DNA from: Doryteuthis pealeii
Lineage: Eukaryota; Mollusca; Cephalopoda; Myopsida; Loliginidae
Assembly: GCA_023376005.1 (NCBI GenBank)
Contig: CM042141.1
Coordinates: 98,913,597-98,977,596, forward strand
Length of the DNA stretch: 64,000 bases
Direction of reading: 5' to 3'
Part shown: piece by piece, positions 27,301 through 42,300 of the stretch
How positions within the stretch are numbered: the stretch's first letter is position 1
How the letters are laid out: every line of letters begins with the position of its first letter
Translations under genes and position numbers: made by a program
The notes under the pieces: generated by a model
What the model was told of the DNA's origin: nothing
Databases searched by the model: none
The model's input: only the letters and a program-made list of their open reading frames with translations

Positions 27301-30300
27301 AATGTGTGTATATTTGTTTACTTTGCCATTAATTGTTTTATTTTCATAATTTCCTCCGGACATACACACATACATATATACACACCAACCGCCCTTTATA
27401 TATGTATAGATAATAATTATTCCATGCTATAGATTTTCTATATGTATTTTACTTTTGTTAAAATGCCAGCCTTAATTCTATCTACCCTGTCAGCTGGGAC
27501 AGTAGAATACACCAACTGCACTTCTGCAGAAGGGGAAATCCCCCCCCTCATTAGGGCCATCTGTTGGGTGTGGGTGGCAACCTTTGATGCTTATGGACAG
27601 AATCTTGATGGCTGAGCAGTCTATGACATGCAAAACTCCACTTTGGCTCTTACTTAGGCTAGATGGATGGTCAGAAAGGCCACCTTCTGATCAATCAGCA
27701 CATCAATCCCTAGCACCTATAGGATTGTCTTGACCCTATTGCCTTTATGGTATACCCCCAACCCTTTTTTTATCATATATGTGCTAGAAGGTAGTGGCTG
27801 TGGGTCTTAGTGTCTTGGGTATGATGTCAAACTGCATCTTGTGATGAGGTTCCAGTGAGTGTGGAATACCTCTTTATTGCCATTACTTCCAGGTCCACTC
27901 TGACTCTGGGTGGTAGTACCTGTTAGGGTTCCATCTATGGGTTAAATGGATTAAAAAAATTGATTTCTTAAAAAAGAGTGTTTTAAAAAAAAAATTAATA
28001 CCCAACAAGAATGAATAAAACAAAAAAAATCTTTAGCCTAAAATAATCCAAGGGTTGACATGCCGTAAAATCCAACCAACCAACCGTAATTCTATTTCGA
28101 ATTGAATCTCTAAAAACTATTAATGATGTAGTCAAATATGAAATGTCGATTATTCATTATCTCAAATCATCATTTCTTTTTACAGAGCAAGTGACGTGGG
28201 GAATTCTGAAAATAGTCAACAGAAAGGTTTGTAGTACAAATTTTTTTTTTTTTTCATATAGGAGTACTTAATATCATAACTGTGAGCATAAAAAAATGTA
28301 ATGATTGTATATTGAACACAATTCCCTAACATCTAGACATAAAATAACCCTAGACTAGTTGACATGCTGTTTAAATCGATCATTAAAATTTTTTCAATTG
28401 ATGAAAAGAAAGAAAGAAAGAAAAAAAAGATCAGTTCCACACTAGAACCAGTAGTAAAGGATCAGTGATATGATACTAACTTGTCAACCATTTAGGACAT
28501 GGCTATTGTGGATAGCAGTGGTAGATAAAGGATTAAATGTATTTCTCTAGGAAAAATCTTGTTATGATGTGCCATTTTTTTCTAGGTTTTCATCACACAC
28601 ACACACACACACACACACACAAGAATTTTGGTAATAGAGTAAGTACTGTCAACCATTATTATTAATTTTGACTATTAATTTACTGGTGATTATTGACATA
28701 AATATTTTATTCATTGTGGTGAAAATTGTTATATACTCAGATGCTATTATATAGGTTAAATCATCATCAACATCATACTGATAGCATAGATTCTCATGAC
28801 TCTCTCTCACCACTCATCCCTATCAGTTATCGCTCTGGGCAAGACCTCCTCACAATATCCAGTATACATACAGAGTTGATTAATGTGAGTCTTTACAGGT
28901 TAAATGACTCAAAAAGTGTTGATATGCCATAAAACCAACCATCAAATGATTTACAAGTATTTTCTTTCTATTTTTTCTTTATTTCATTTTCTACAGAAGG
29001 AAACAGCAATTTCACAATGCAGCCTGCTCTTATTAGCTTGTTTAATCGGAGGGATTCTGATGAGCTGACCAACAAAGAAACCATAAAACAACATTTATGG
29101 AATATTCACTTTGCTGAATATGGAAAGTAAGTGATATATTTATAAATATTCCTCTCAGTAAATTTATTCTTCTCATATTAATTGGTGTCCTAGGTATGAT
29201 ACTACACTACATCTAGTGGTGAGGTTCTAATTCTGGAGCTCGAAAAACTATGGAGTAGCCCTTAATTGACATTACTCCCAGGTCCACTCTAACCCAGAGT
29301 GGTAGTACCTGTTAGGGTCCAATCTGTAAGTCAAATAGATCTGTTTGCAAGTTAATGAAAATTATTTCTATCAATCATTAATACACATCTCTATTAATAA
29401 TGGAGATTCGCTTCCGGTTTTTGTCTGTAACAAAAATTACGTCACTGCTTACGTCACATTACCCGAAATCATCATAACATAGAATAAATACACTCAAAAT
29501 TTGAACATGCAACATTAGACAGTCCTCATTGTTTTTTAAAACAAGTTTTAATAAATACATGACTGGTATTATATATCTATATATATTTTGTTTTATTTTA
29601 ATACATATTTAAAGTTTACATTTCAAATTGTTTTATTTTTTAATCCTTTAATGAATTTGATGATTTTACTTACTTAGGGTACAAACTCGCTGACATTGAA
29701 TTTTTTACTCCCACCCCTCAGGCAATGTGTTTCAAAAATCTATTTTTACATCGCCCGGATGGTGTTTTTTGAAATTATTAAAGAATCTAATCTAATTATT
29801 TCTTCCAATTCATTTTGAAAATAATTTGTATTAGGAATACTTGATGGCATATAACTGTAAATTATTTATATTAAGAATATTTACTTGAAGCTATAATTGT
29901 TTACTAAGGATTAATATTATTATTTATTAGTTACTTGAAACCATATAACTGTGTGCAAACAAATTACTATTACTAAATAGAAAAAAAATTACTTAAAACC
30001 ATATCATTATCAGTATTAGTTAGGAATACTTGAAACCATATCATTATCAGTATTAGTTAGGAATACTTGAAACCCTATCATTATCAGTATTAGTTAGGAA
30101 TACTTGAAACCATATCATTATCAGTATTAGTTAGGAATACTTGAAACCCTATCATTATCAGTATTAGTTCGGAATACTTGAAACCCTATCATTATCAGTA
30201 TTAGTTCGGAATACTTGAAACCCTATCATTATCAGTATTAGTTCGGAATACTTGAAACCATATCATTATCAGTATTAGGCGGAATACTTGAAACCATATC

Positions 30301-33300
30301 ATTATCAGTATTAGTTCGGAATACTTGAAACCATATCATTATCAGTATTAGTTCGGAATACTTGAAACCATATCATTATCAGTATTAGTTCGGAATACTT
30401 GAAACCATATCATTATCAGTATTAGTTAGGAATACTTGAAACCATATCATTATCAGTATTAGTTCGGAATACTTGAAACCCTATCATTATCAGTATTAGT
30501 TAGGAATACTTGAAACCATACAACTGTATGCAATTTATTTATATCAGATAGGAATACTTGATGTCATAGCTGTTCAAAAAATATTGTTTAGCTCAGTCGG
30601 TAGAGCATCCACCTAGGAACTACAAGGTTCCTGGTTTGATACCAGCCCTCACCAACTCAGCGCATGAATAGTAATTGGATCTGTGCAGTAAAGTGGGGAG
30701 CTAATGGTAGGTGTGGTGCTCCACCTCAGACGCAAAAACAAACTCCCTGGTCTAGCATTAGTGAAAAGGGATAGACTCCCTTGCTGTCCGGCTGATACTG
30801 TCAATAGGCCACCCCACTGACTTTATTTTATTTTTATTTTTTTGTATGAAAGACTAATATAGACCTACAATAGAATAATCCTCAATGGGTTGACATCCCA
30901 TTAAAATCAATCAATTAATAAAGAAATAAAAATCTGGGTAATTTATGAGGAAGTGCATCCCGGTCTCCTGCCTCAAATTGCTACCCGGTGACTATTAAAA
31001 TAACGACCCCAAATTACGATAAATAAACAAGAATTACGACAAATTACGATAAATAAACAAGAATTACGACAAATTACGATAAATAAACAAGAATTACGAT
31101 AAATAAATAAGAATTACGACAAAAAAGTTAAGCCCCCCCCCCCTAAAATACATTTAACGCCCTAAGTTGGTTGTTTTCTTTCAAGTAACACATAGCTGGG
31201 GTCATTATTTTAATAGTCACCGGGTAGCAATTTTTGAGGCAGGAGACCGGGACGAACTTCCTCGTAAATTACCAAAATCTGCTTTAAAAAACAATTTGAT
31301 ATTTTTATTCTTCCTGTTTTAATTTCTTTCCCTTTTTGTTTGTTTTTTTTTTTTTTTTTTAAACAGAGGTGTGTGTATGTATCGTACTTACAAAACTCGT
31401 GAATTAATCTTAAAAGGAGTCCCAGATAATTTGCGAGGAGAAATTTGGATGACATTCTCAGGTGCTGTTAATGACGTAAGTTTATTTTGTTCTTTTCAAT
31501 ATATGCCTTTCTCCAAAAAGGAAAAAAAATCAACATAAAATAATCACTTGAAATCTGATAAAAATCTTAGAGATTTTCATATTGTAATTGTAGAAAGTTT
31601 TTACCTTATTTCTAATGTGATGGAGGTGCTTGTTGTGTAATGGTTATTGTTGTAGGAAATGAAATCAATGACCCATGTTCAAATTCTGGATGAGACTGTT
31701 TGTGCTTCACTTCATGGTAATCTGAACATTAGTTACATAAATGCAAGTAAACTCCCCTTGTTTGTTTCACTTTGAGGAAGCCGTATGTTTTGGTCAACCA
31801 TTTTCATTTCACCATAAATCTACACTGAAAATACGAATTTGTTCGAATCAATACAACTTCATGTCTTAACATGAAAATATCATAAAATGTGTTCTTAATT
31901 ACAATTAAGTTCATTTCAAATAATGCACAAGCACAATTAAGAATACATTTTATGATATTTTCGTGTTAAAACATGCAGTTGTATTGATTCGAACAAATTC
32001 GTATTTTCAGTGTAGATTTACAGTGGAATGAAAATGGCTGACCAAAACATACGGCTTCCTAAAAGTGAAACAAACAGGTGGGGGGGGGGGTTAATCTCAT
32101 TTATGTAACTAATGTTCAGATTACCTACTTCATGCTAATGCCCCTCAGAAAGGGCATGAATCCATCTATTCTTCCTCTAGCTATGGGTAAATGGTAGGGT
32201 AGACTAGGCTCTTTAACCCTAGTATGTCAATCAGTCTAGGAAAAGGAAAGCTCTGAATTCAAACCAGTTGTACTCTGCTTAAAAATTAACCTTGTGTCGC
32301 ATCGTGCACGTGGTGGAGGGTGGAGTAAATAGGTATTTATTGACCAAATCCTCTACATTAACAGGATGTGACACAAGGTTTATTTTTAAGTGAAGTTTAA
32401 CCGGTTTTAATTTTCGTTCTCCTAGACCAGTGGCCATATCAAGCTTAAAGAGCCCAGTTGGCCCTACTATTTACCCATAGCTGGAAGGATGCATACCTTT
32501 CTCAAGTGTATTAGTGCTATGTGAAATGCAACCAGCCTTGTCCAGGATTTGAACTCGTGTCACCAAGACTATTTCCTAAGACACTAACTATTACAGCACG
32601 AGCGCCTCCTAAGTATATAGATAAATCAGATTCTGTGAAAATTAATCTATCAAGAATAACTTAAGAATTTCAAATTAGACAAGCACAAGTTCCCTCCAGA
32701 TCACCAAAGTTAAGCATCAATAAGCCTGTTCAGTACTTAGATGGGTGACCATTTAGAAACAGTAGGTACTGTAAGCAACTTTGAAGTCTTTGTGTCAGAC
32801 TAAGTAGAAAATTAGGAAATGACAAAAACTTAGAAATTTCTCTTTAGAATTTTTTTTGTTGTTGTTGTTGAAGAAAATCCCATGTCCTTGAATTCAAAAA
32901 TTAATCAAAATTGTATTAATATATTCTCCAAGATTTAAGATTAAATTATCAATCTTTATTATGGATAAATAATAAAGCTGAGAATAATAATTATTTAATA
33001 ATAATGATTATCATTATTGTTTAAGCCCTTACAAATGTCTCACACCAGTTTTAACTGATGGTCTTTCACTGGTGTCTGAGTGACAGCAAGTCTCCTCGGA
33101 TCTCCAGGACTCTTCTGAGTATTTTAGTCAATTGTAACAATGCTGTTGTCTATATGGTCTCTATTCTTCCTCTGATTTTCAATTCCTTCAGTCTCCCTTC
33201 CAAGCCCTTGGGGACCATTCCAAGTGCACTAACTACAATTGGTATCACCGTCACCTTCATGTTCCACAGATGATTAATTATTAATATTAATTATCATCAA

Positions 33301-35997
33301 CATGTCACGCTGACAGCACAGATTCCCCTGAATCTCTTTTGCCACCCATCCCTATTTGTCATCTCTACTGGCAAGTCCTCTTCCTGACATCCAGTATCTG
33401 CACAAAGCTGATCTATGTAAGTCTTTGCTGGTCAGTCCACTCTGGTGTGTCCATGTGTAGGTGTCCACAAGTGAACATCACATGAGTTCATCCTTGCTTC
33501 TCCGTCAATCTCCAATATGTCTTGTTCATCTTACTTGGATGATTTGTGTCATTGGAGGTAAGTGGCCATACACCTTTTTTTATGGGATGCTGCTTCCAAG
33601 ACTTGTTCAAGACAGCATGCAGCGTCCTTGTGTAGTTCACATCTAGCTTTTTCTCTAGCGTTTCGTTAGAGTACAAGTGGTGCAGTCTTACAGTAGCATT
33701 GACACAGCTACAGCTTGAAAGAATTCTCGCTTTATCTTATCAGAAAGATCACATTTCCATATGATCAATAATGGGTTTAAACAGTACATGCCTTTCCTAT
33801 GCGTATATTGACATTACTACCTAGGTATGTGAACTGGTCTTAGCATCGAGTGTAGGTATATATCTATCTTGTTCAAAATGCAAGAACTCTGTTTTATCTG
33901 AGTTCCTATAGAGACCAATGCCTCTTGCTGCCTTTCTTTATGCTATGCAGCAGTAATTCAGCCTGTTAAAGTGTATCTATGAGAAGCACTAATCTTGTTA
34001 CTATCGATAATAAGCAATAGTTGTGTTTAGAACACAATAATGTTCTAAGCTTTTTTTTTCTGGAATCACATTAAAAATGGAAATAGATTGGTACATTTTT
34101 ATAAAGTAATGTCAAATTTAAATTTATATATGTGTATATCTATATATATATATAAAAGGAAGTTTGGTATGTACGTGTCGACGTATAACACCGAAACGGA
34201 AGGTTACTCCGATTCGAAATCTTGCATACACCTTAATATCCTTCTAACTAAGAAACACGACAAATTTGGTGATTGATTTTAGTTGATTAAGGGATATAAT
34301 TAATTAATTAATTAGACCAAAATCAAATGATTTGCCGAACTGTCTGTATACTACTGCTGCTGCTAATAAAATATTGTTCACTGCCTGCTTTCTATTATAG
34401 CTATACTAGCAATTTAGTTTAATTTTAGTGAACAAAATCGTAGTCTAACCCATTCAGCTCAGAATCTCTCCCCTATTTATGGTCCATTCTTTATATAGTC
34501 TGGTTATGGACTGGGTACTTTTGCTAGTTAGAGTATAAAAATACTTTACCTATTAATTCATAAATGTATTATAATAAAATATCAATAAATGCTTATGATC
34601 TAATACTTATTTACAGATGGCTATGAATCCTGGTTATTATGCAAGTATGGTACAACAGAGTGCTGGCAAAAATAATATTGCCACTGATGAAATTGAAAGA
34701 GACTTACACAGGTAAAAAAAACTTTTTATTTATTTATATGTGTATTTATATTTATTAGGTTTGACATGAATAATTATGATATTTCGGACTGTTGATTGTT
34801 GATTGCCTCAAAACAAATATTTTTGTGAGATTAAAGTAGTTTTTGTTATAAACTAATTCTAAACAAGAGTTTACATTTATGGAAAGAAATTCTGAAAAAA
34901 AAAAATTATTTTACTTTTTTTAAAAGAAATCCCCCTTTATTTATTGAATGACCCTTTTATATACAATAACCTGCTATTTTTCACTTTCTTTCAAGAATAT
35001 TCATATAATATAATTAAGATGGAGTATTTGTACAAGGCATTCACACCACGATAAAAGATATTTGCTCTATAGGAAAATATCAAATAATAATAAATGTTCA
35101 AACCCTGAATTCAAACCAGTTTTAATCCACTTAAAAATTGACCTTGTGTCACACCCTGCTCATGGTGGAAGGGTTGAGTAAATACAGACAGCAAAATTTT
35201 TACAAACGTACTTTTGTAGTGACACGAGAATCATCAGCACTCAAAGATTATAGTGAACTGTCTGATCCAGTTAAGTGGTGCGTACTTATGATTGATGAAT
35301 CCTGGGTGATTCTGACAAGATTAAGTAACTATCCACATAAAACAGAAGGTAGTTTTGTCCAAAAAGAAGTCAAGAGACAGCCAAAAAGTACAGACTACCC
35401 CTGCTCTTGACAATTCGCAAGCCACTCTCTACCCCAAGTCGGATGTAAATAAAACTATATTTGCTATATTTTACTGTTTGTGATGTCTCTAAACAAGGGC
35501 CATTTATAGTTAGTGACAAGAGTATTAAATTTATTAGCAATAGAATGTGTTACATAATTCGTGGGTTGCCTATGAATTATGACTAATGTAGTTAGATTTT
35601 GAATTAAAATTTGTTGAAATTCAAAACTGGAGGCAGTTAGATTATTTAGTTGACCCCCCCCCCCTCCCGGTATTCACCAATGGGAAAACATGAGAACAGA
35701 AATTTAGTTAGCAAACAGTTTAGCGAAAGGCACCATGTAGACACTTCACTCTGAGATGTCTGGTTGAAAATAAAAAATACGCCTTATGTCATCTTAAATA
35801 ATGGTGAACCAACTTCTGCAGACCATTATCTTTAAGAAGAAAAAATAAAGTCAGATCAGCATGTTTCGAAATATCCAAGCTATACAAAAGACAGATTAAA
35901 GTAACAGAAATGCTACTCAAGTAAACAACAAGAGATAAAGACTTTAAAAATATGGGGTTCATATTCGAATGCCTCTCATAAGACCTTTCTCCTCTCC

Positions 35998-36057
<60 letters not shown>

Positions 36058-36276
36058 AAAAGTCCAGAGAAGAAATCTTCCTTACGACACAAGAGTTTTA
36101 TTTAAACAAAACCAAGTCGCAGTTTGAGAGCTCAATGTGTGCTCTTAATGTTAGTCACAGAGCAAATATATAAGTAAAGAAATAACAAAAGACTTAGAGA
36201 TTTAGCATTATAGTCTATTTCAGCTCCCTGAAATAGACTATAATTCTAAATCTCTAAGTCTTTTGTTATTTCTTTA

Positions 36277-36313
<37 letters not shown>

Positions 36314-39300
36314 CCAGCAAAAGGGTATACAACAAATGGTAACTTTTAAATAACAATGATAAATTGATTTTCATTTTAAGGTCACTTCCTGAGCATCCTG
36401 CATTTCAAACAGATTTGGGAATAGGAGCTTTACGACGAGTGTTGACGGCTTATGCATGGAGAAACCCTACAATTGGTGAGAATATCTATTCTATTATTTT
36501 TCTTACAGTAAATATTAAACCAAGTTTTCCATAATTAATCATTTAACACTCTAAACAACTATTATGCTACAAAGGTTATACATTTTTCTTTTAATTCATT
36601 TCATATTTGAAAACTGGAAATGTCATTTTTTGAGATTTTTTATATTACTATCCAATTTTATTTTATGACCAAATTTTTAATTTCACCCAATATATATATA
36701 TATTTTTTCCATTTCAAATTCAAAACATAAGAAAAGAAAAGAAATAATATTTCAAAAGCAAGAAAAAAAAGCTAAGAAAAAAAAATTAGTTCTGTTGAGT
36801 GAGGAGCAAAACCAGTCAGCTAGCTAACATTTTTTTTTCTTTTTAGCTTTTATTGCTTTTAAAGTCTTAGAATGAATAAAACAATTAGTCTGTTTAATGA
36901 AATCATTAAATTCATGAAATATCTTATTATAATGGAGATTGTGTGTTTTTCTGTCTGTAACCGAAATTATATTACTACTCGAGTAACAATTCCCCTTAGT
37001 TATGTACGTCACATTCTCCATGATTTTATTTTTATTTATTAAATTATTAATACTGCTGACCATATCTACATTCTAATAACATGCAATTGTATTTATATAT
37101 AATAGCGGTTTACAGTGTGAACTGGAAGGCTAATTTACATATTGATATTAAAAATTTGATTTTAATAAATATGTGCTTAGTATTATTGATTTCTAATTGT
37201 TTGATTTTATCTTAATGAATATGAGCAAAAATCTCTGGATAAATCTTAAAAGAAATCCATTAACAAGAAATGACTGTAATTTTATTCTTTACTTCCTAAA
37301 CTAAACTTCTTAACTAAATAGTTAAATTAAGAAAATTTAGCAATAAAAGATGGAAGTGATGGAAGAGTAAGTTTCAGTTGTTCTATTTTTCGATTATACC
37401 TCCCTCTGTTTCAAATCTTTTTATCTGCATTCTTATTTAGTTTCATTAGCCTTTCTAATTTAATATCATATTTTATTACATTAAAACTTAAATACTTGCA
37501 ACCGGAGGGTGCATATATTTGCTATTCAATAATATTCTTGTTTACCATAAAATTTTGTAATATCCCTGATATTGTCCTGAAGCAGTCTAATTTTTTCATT
37601 ACTATTTCTTTTAAATTTGACCTAAAATAAATAATATTTAATAATTATGAAATGTATTGAGTATTTTTGTTTTGTTCATGCTTTCTATATAACAATTTTA
37701 CAAAACTTATCTTGAGTCTTTCTTCTATTTTATCTAGGTTATTGTCAAGCAATGAATATTGTTACCAGTGTTTTGCTTCTTTATGCCAATGAAGAGGAAG
37801 CTTTTTGGTTACTCACTTCCCTTTGTGAAAGACTGCTGCCAGATTATTATAACACCAAAGTAGTTGGGGCTTTGGTTGACCAAGGTAAATACACCTAGCT
37901 TTATTAAATCTTTATTTCAGGAAATATTTCTATAAAACATACCTTTTACTTTATCTACAAACTAGAAGTGGCTACCCAGCATCAACTGGGTAGAGGGAGA
38001 TAATCCTGGTGTATTGATTTGTTTACCTTTGAGATTTACAAATGCTAGACATTTTTAAGAAGAATTTCAATGCTATTTCTATGTATATTTTAATTTTTAA
38101 ATATCTTTGAATATAAATCAAATCTTCATAGTTTCATCCAGACATACATACACACCAACTGCTCTTCATATATGTTTACAAATAATATACATAATACTAG
38201 GGGGAATTAAGAGTTTGAAATATTGGGGCACAATTTGGCTGCTCTGGATTCTTTGGCCAACGTTGTGACGGTGACAATCCACAGTTTTAGGCTTACCTGA
38301 CCTGACCTTACCTGATCATTGAGGTTCTTGCAACCCATGCAAAATTTCTTGAACCATCTGGTTATTGTACTGTTGTCAACCGCACCTCCACTTTCTCGAT
38401 GTAATGGTCCAGTTTGAACTCATAAATCATAAGTTCCCAAATAAATCTACTACAATATCACATTTTGAGAAGAGAAGTTAGTTAGTTACTTTTAACCTTT
38501 GACCTGAGAAAATTGCATGATTCTGTTTTATTCTCCAATGCATTTCTCTATCCTGGGAAATTTCAACAGTTAAATGTCTAAAAATCCAAATTGAATAGTT
38601 TTAAGAAAAGAAACTAGAATTGGTCTTATCATAAACGATCAATTGAACTGAAAATGTTGTCTCTTCTGTCAGTGAGGCTTAGAATAATCTGTATCCCCAC
38701 CCCAGCAGAGGGGCAAGACCCCACCTCAGAAAAAAGGGGTATCCTGGGTATGACATTAAACTGCATCTGATGGTGAAGCTTCAGTTCTGGAAATCTGGAG
38801 AGTGTGGAGTACCCCTTCATTGCCATTACTAACAGGTCTACACTGACCCGGAGTGATAGAACCTGTTAAGATCCCATCTATGTGTCAAATAAATCTATTT
38901 AAAAATTATTCATATTCAATAGGAATACTTATATAAATAAATTTATAATTGTAAATTATTTGTATTCAAAATATTTACTTGAAGCTATAATTGTTTACTA
39001 AGAATTATTATTCCACTGAGGTTGATATGCCATAAAACAAAACAAACAAACAAAGGATTATTATTAGTTACTTGAAACCATATAACTGTGCAAACAAATG
39101 ACTATTATTGAATAGAAATAAGTACTTGAAATCATATAATTATTAGTATTAGATAGAAATATTTGAAACCATTCAACTGTGTGCAAATGACCTTTCTTTT
39201 TTTTTTTTTTTTAAGTTTACCATCTAGATATATAGTTATTTACTAAGCTTAGCTTAGATGTGGCACAAGGCCAGAACTATGGGGTGCCCAGTGAGAATCG

Positions 39301-42300
39301 AACTAACTAACAATGTTCTACGAATCTAGCTTGCTAACCATTACACCAAGTGAGGTGCCCAACTCTGCCACTACAAGCAACATGTGACACAAGGTTAATT
39401 TATTAAGCAGAGTACAACTGGTTTGAATACAGAATTTTCCTTCTCGACCAGTCAGTATACCAAGGCTAATGAACTGTTTGTTCTATTATTTCCCCATTGA
39501 TCGGGGGGTGGGGGTGTAGAAAGGGTGTTATTTAGAGTTTTCCTTCTCCTAGACTGGCTGCCTAACCAAGGCTAAAGAACCTAATCTGCCTTACTATTTA
39601 TTCATAGCCATCTAAATATATGTCAAAATTTTTTTCTTATATTATTGAATATACCATTTTGTTTGATCTCTTTTATTTTCTTTCTTTTTTTAAAGATTCT
39701 TTTCATATTTTATAAATTTAAGCAATTTAGATGTCTAATTCACTTTCTGTTTTATTCTTTCTAAAAAAAAAAAAAAAGGTGTTTTAGAAGAACTCCTTAA
39801 AGAAAATTTGCCTGACCTTCATCAACGGCTTGACTCTATGGGAATCTTGGGAATGATATCTTTAGCCTGGTTCCTTACTCTATTTCTTAGGTAAATATGA
39901 AACCATTTCAATTTTTATTTCTCTCTCTCCTTCCCTCCCTCCCCAGAGAATTTTAGGTATGTCCAAAATTTTTGTATATGAGCACCTCCACCTTTTTAAG
40001 TTTTATAAAAAAAAATTATAAATTGTCACTTGTTTTAGTTTTCTTCCTTAAGAATGTATATATAATTTTTTTTTTCAATGAATTTCTTAATTATAACAAT
40101 GAAATAAATCATGTTAAAAAGAGCACATTTTTGAGAGAAAAAACTGCAAAAATATCTCATTTTGACAAATACAGGTTTTGATTTTTTTTAATTCTCCTTT
40201 ATTTAAAGAATATAAAAAAGATAATTTTTACATGTGATTTTTTAAAAATCTTTTCTCTTCATAATTCAGCAAAATAAGTTTCATACATTTTTACCGAGTT
40301 TTGAATTTTAATCCATGAGGGGTTTAAAAACATGAAATCTTTGTCTAACCTAATAAATAAATATATATAAGCATTATGAAAAGATTTTTATCCCATCATT
40401 GTGACAACATTTAATATTTGGATGATTTTTTTCAAACAATTAAAAGAAAGATTAGAAGTACTTTTTTGAGGCTTTACAAATCAAATAAACAAATTGTATA
40501 CAAATGTTTTGTTTTGTAAATAATATATAACCTTTTTTTTATGTTTCTTGAATCCTTTCTACTGAATTCTTTTTGTTGTTTATTTCTAGTGTGATGCCTT
40601 TTAATTGTGCTGTAAACATCCTTGACTGTTTCTTCTATGATGGAGCAAAGGTTTGTTAAACAATCATCTTTTTTTCTTTTCACTGATAAACAATTATTTT
40701 CCATTATTATTTATTAGTAGTAGATTAAATTTAAACACTTATTATTATAATTGCTTTTTGTTGGTTTAACAAGTTTACCTAACAGAATAGAGTCATAATA
40801 AAATGTAGCTTATTATTGTAGCCAAAAAGACATCTATGTTCTGTGATAAAAGGTTAATGCTGAAATGAATTATGAAATTTTATCTTTTATTAGCAGAGCT
40901 ACCCGACAGAGCTGTACATAAATTAGTAATATTTCTTTAATTTTTACTATGGTCACTACATAAATTTGTAATATTCTTAGCTACAGATAATGCATTACTA
41001 AAACAAGGATTTCTTTTATACTACTCTATTTTATTTCTTTTTTGTTTTTCTCTAGATAAATTTCTTTATTTTTTTTTTTCTTCTTCTAAATAGAACAAGT
41101 ATTACAAAGACTTCCAGTTGCAAATATTCTTATATTGTTGTTTTGTTATTCTTGCAGGTTATTTTCCAAATTGCTCTGACTATTCTTGAAAATAAAAGTG
41201 AAGAGCTGCTGAATTGCCACGAAGATGGAGAAGCTATGACAGTTTTAACAGATTATCTGGAAAACGTCAGCAACCACGATTCCACGATGCCTATTGTTAT
41301 GCACACTTCATCAATGTCAAACTCATCTTCATCAACACAGGTAAAATTTCCAATTGTCATAAAAAAAAAACTCATCGAATATCATTTTGAATAGAATTTG
41401 AATTTGAATATAAACTATTAGAGTGAGTCAAAAGATTTTGCAATATTTTGGTAACGTCAGGCACAATTCGGTAACTCTTGAAAGCACCAGTTCCCAATAG
41501 ATCAAAGTTAAACAACGATGAGCCCGTTCAATATTTAGATGGGTGACTATTTAAGCAACAGCAGATAATGTAAGCAACCTGATATCAAAATGGCATTAGC
41601 ATGATGATGATGATGATGATGATTGGCATCCTTCCTTCTACTAAAGATGATGGAGTAGTGTCCACTTTTTTTTTCTTTTTTTTTCCTTTAGTCTGCAGCT
41701 GTGTGGTGACTGAACAGTCCACCTCTTGAATGGCAATCACTGCAAGCAAACAGTGATGCCTGCTGGAGTTGCTTTTTTCACTCCTTTACGTTCCTTATTT
41801 GACAAGGAGTCACCAGGTCGCACGGTCGTCTGCACAAGCCTCCCATGTGTTGGTGCAAATGTGGCATGTCTTTATTTTCCTTTGCTGGCATCTTTAAAGT
41901 ACAAGCAAGGTCTCCCTGATAGTCGGGTGCCGTCTGCCAATTCGCCGTACAGTAGGTTTTCGGAGATGCAGCCTAAGTCCGTCCTCCTGATGTGACCAAT
42001 CCAAAGTAGGCGTCTCTCTCGCAGATGATGGCGGGCATGCTATTCCTGTTTGCTCGTTCCAGCATATCTGTGGTTGGCACTTTGTCCTGCCACGTATGCG
42101 TAGGATGCAGCGTAGGCATCTGAGATAGAAATTGTCCAGTTTCCTCTTGCGGCATGGGTATCATTTTTGTAGCGGGAAAAACTACGTAGCCTGGGCAGGT
42201 GTTTTTTTTTGGTTTTTTGGAGGATGAGCTGTCGCCCAAGCAGCAGATCCTCCATCTCCACACAGCCGTTGTGATCCAAAGGAAAGGTAGGAACCAATGC

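Noticed and set aside
29998..30522. Regular repeats resembling a CRISPR array
   Set aside because: The repeats are head-to-tail without unique spacers and the DNA is an animal intron, so this is a minisatellite.
32676..32792. Possible 5S rRNA gene
   Set aside because: Only part of 5S is present with many changes, and a sister copy at 58463 carries a SINE tail.
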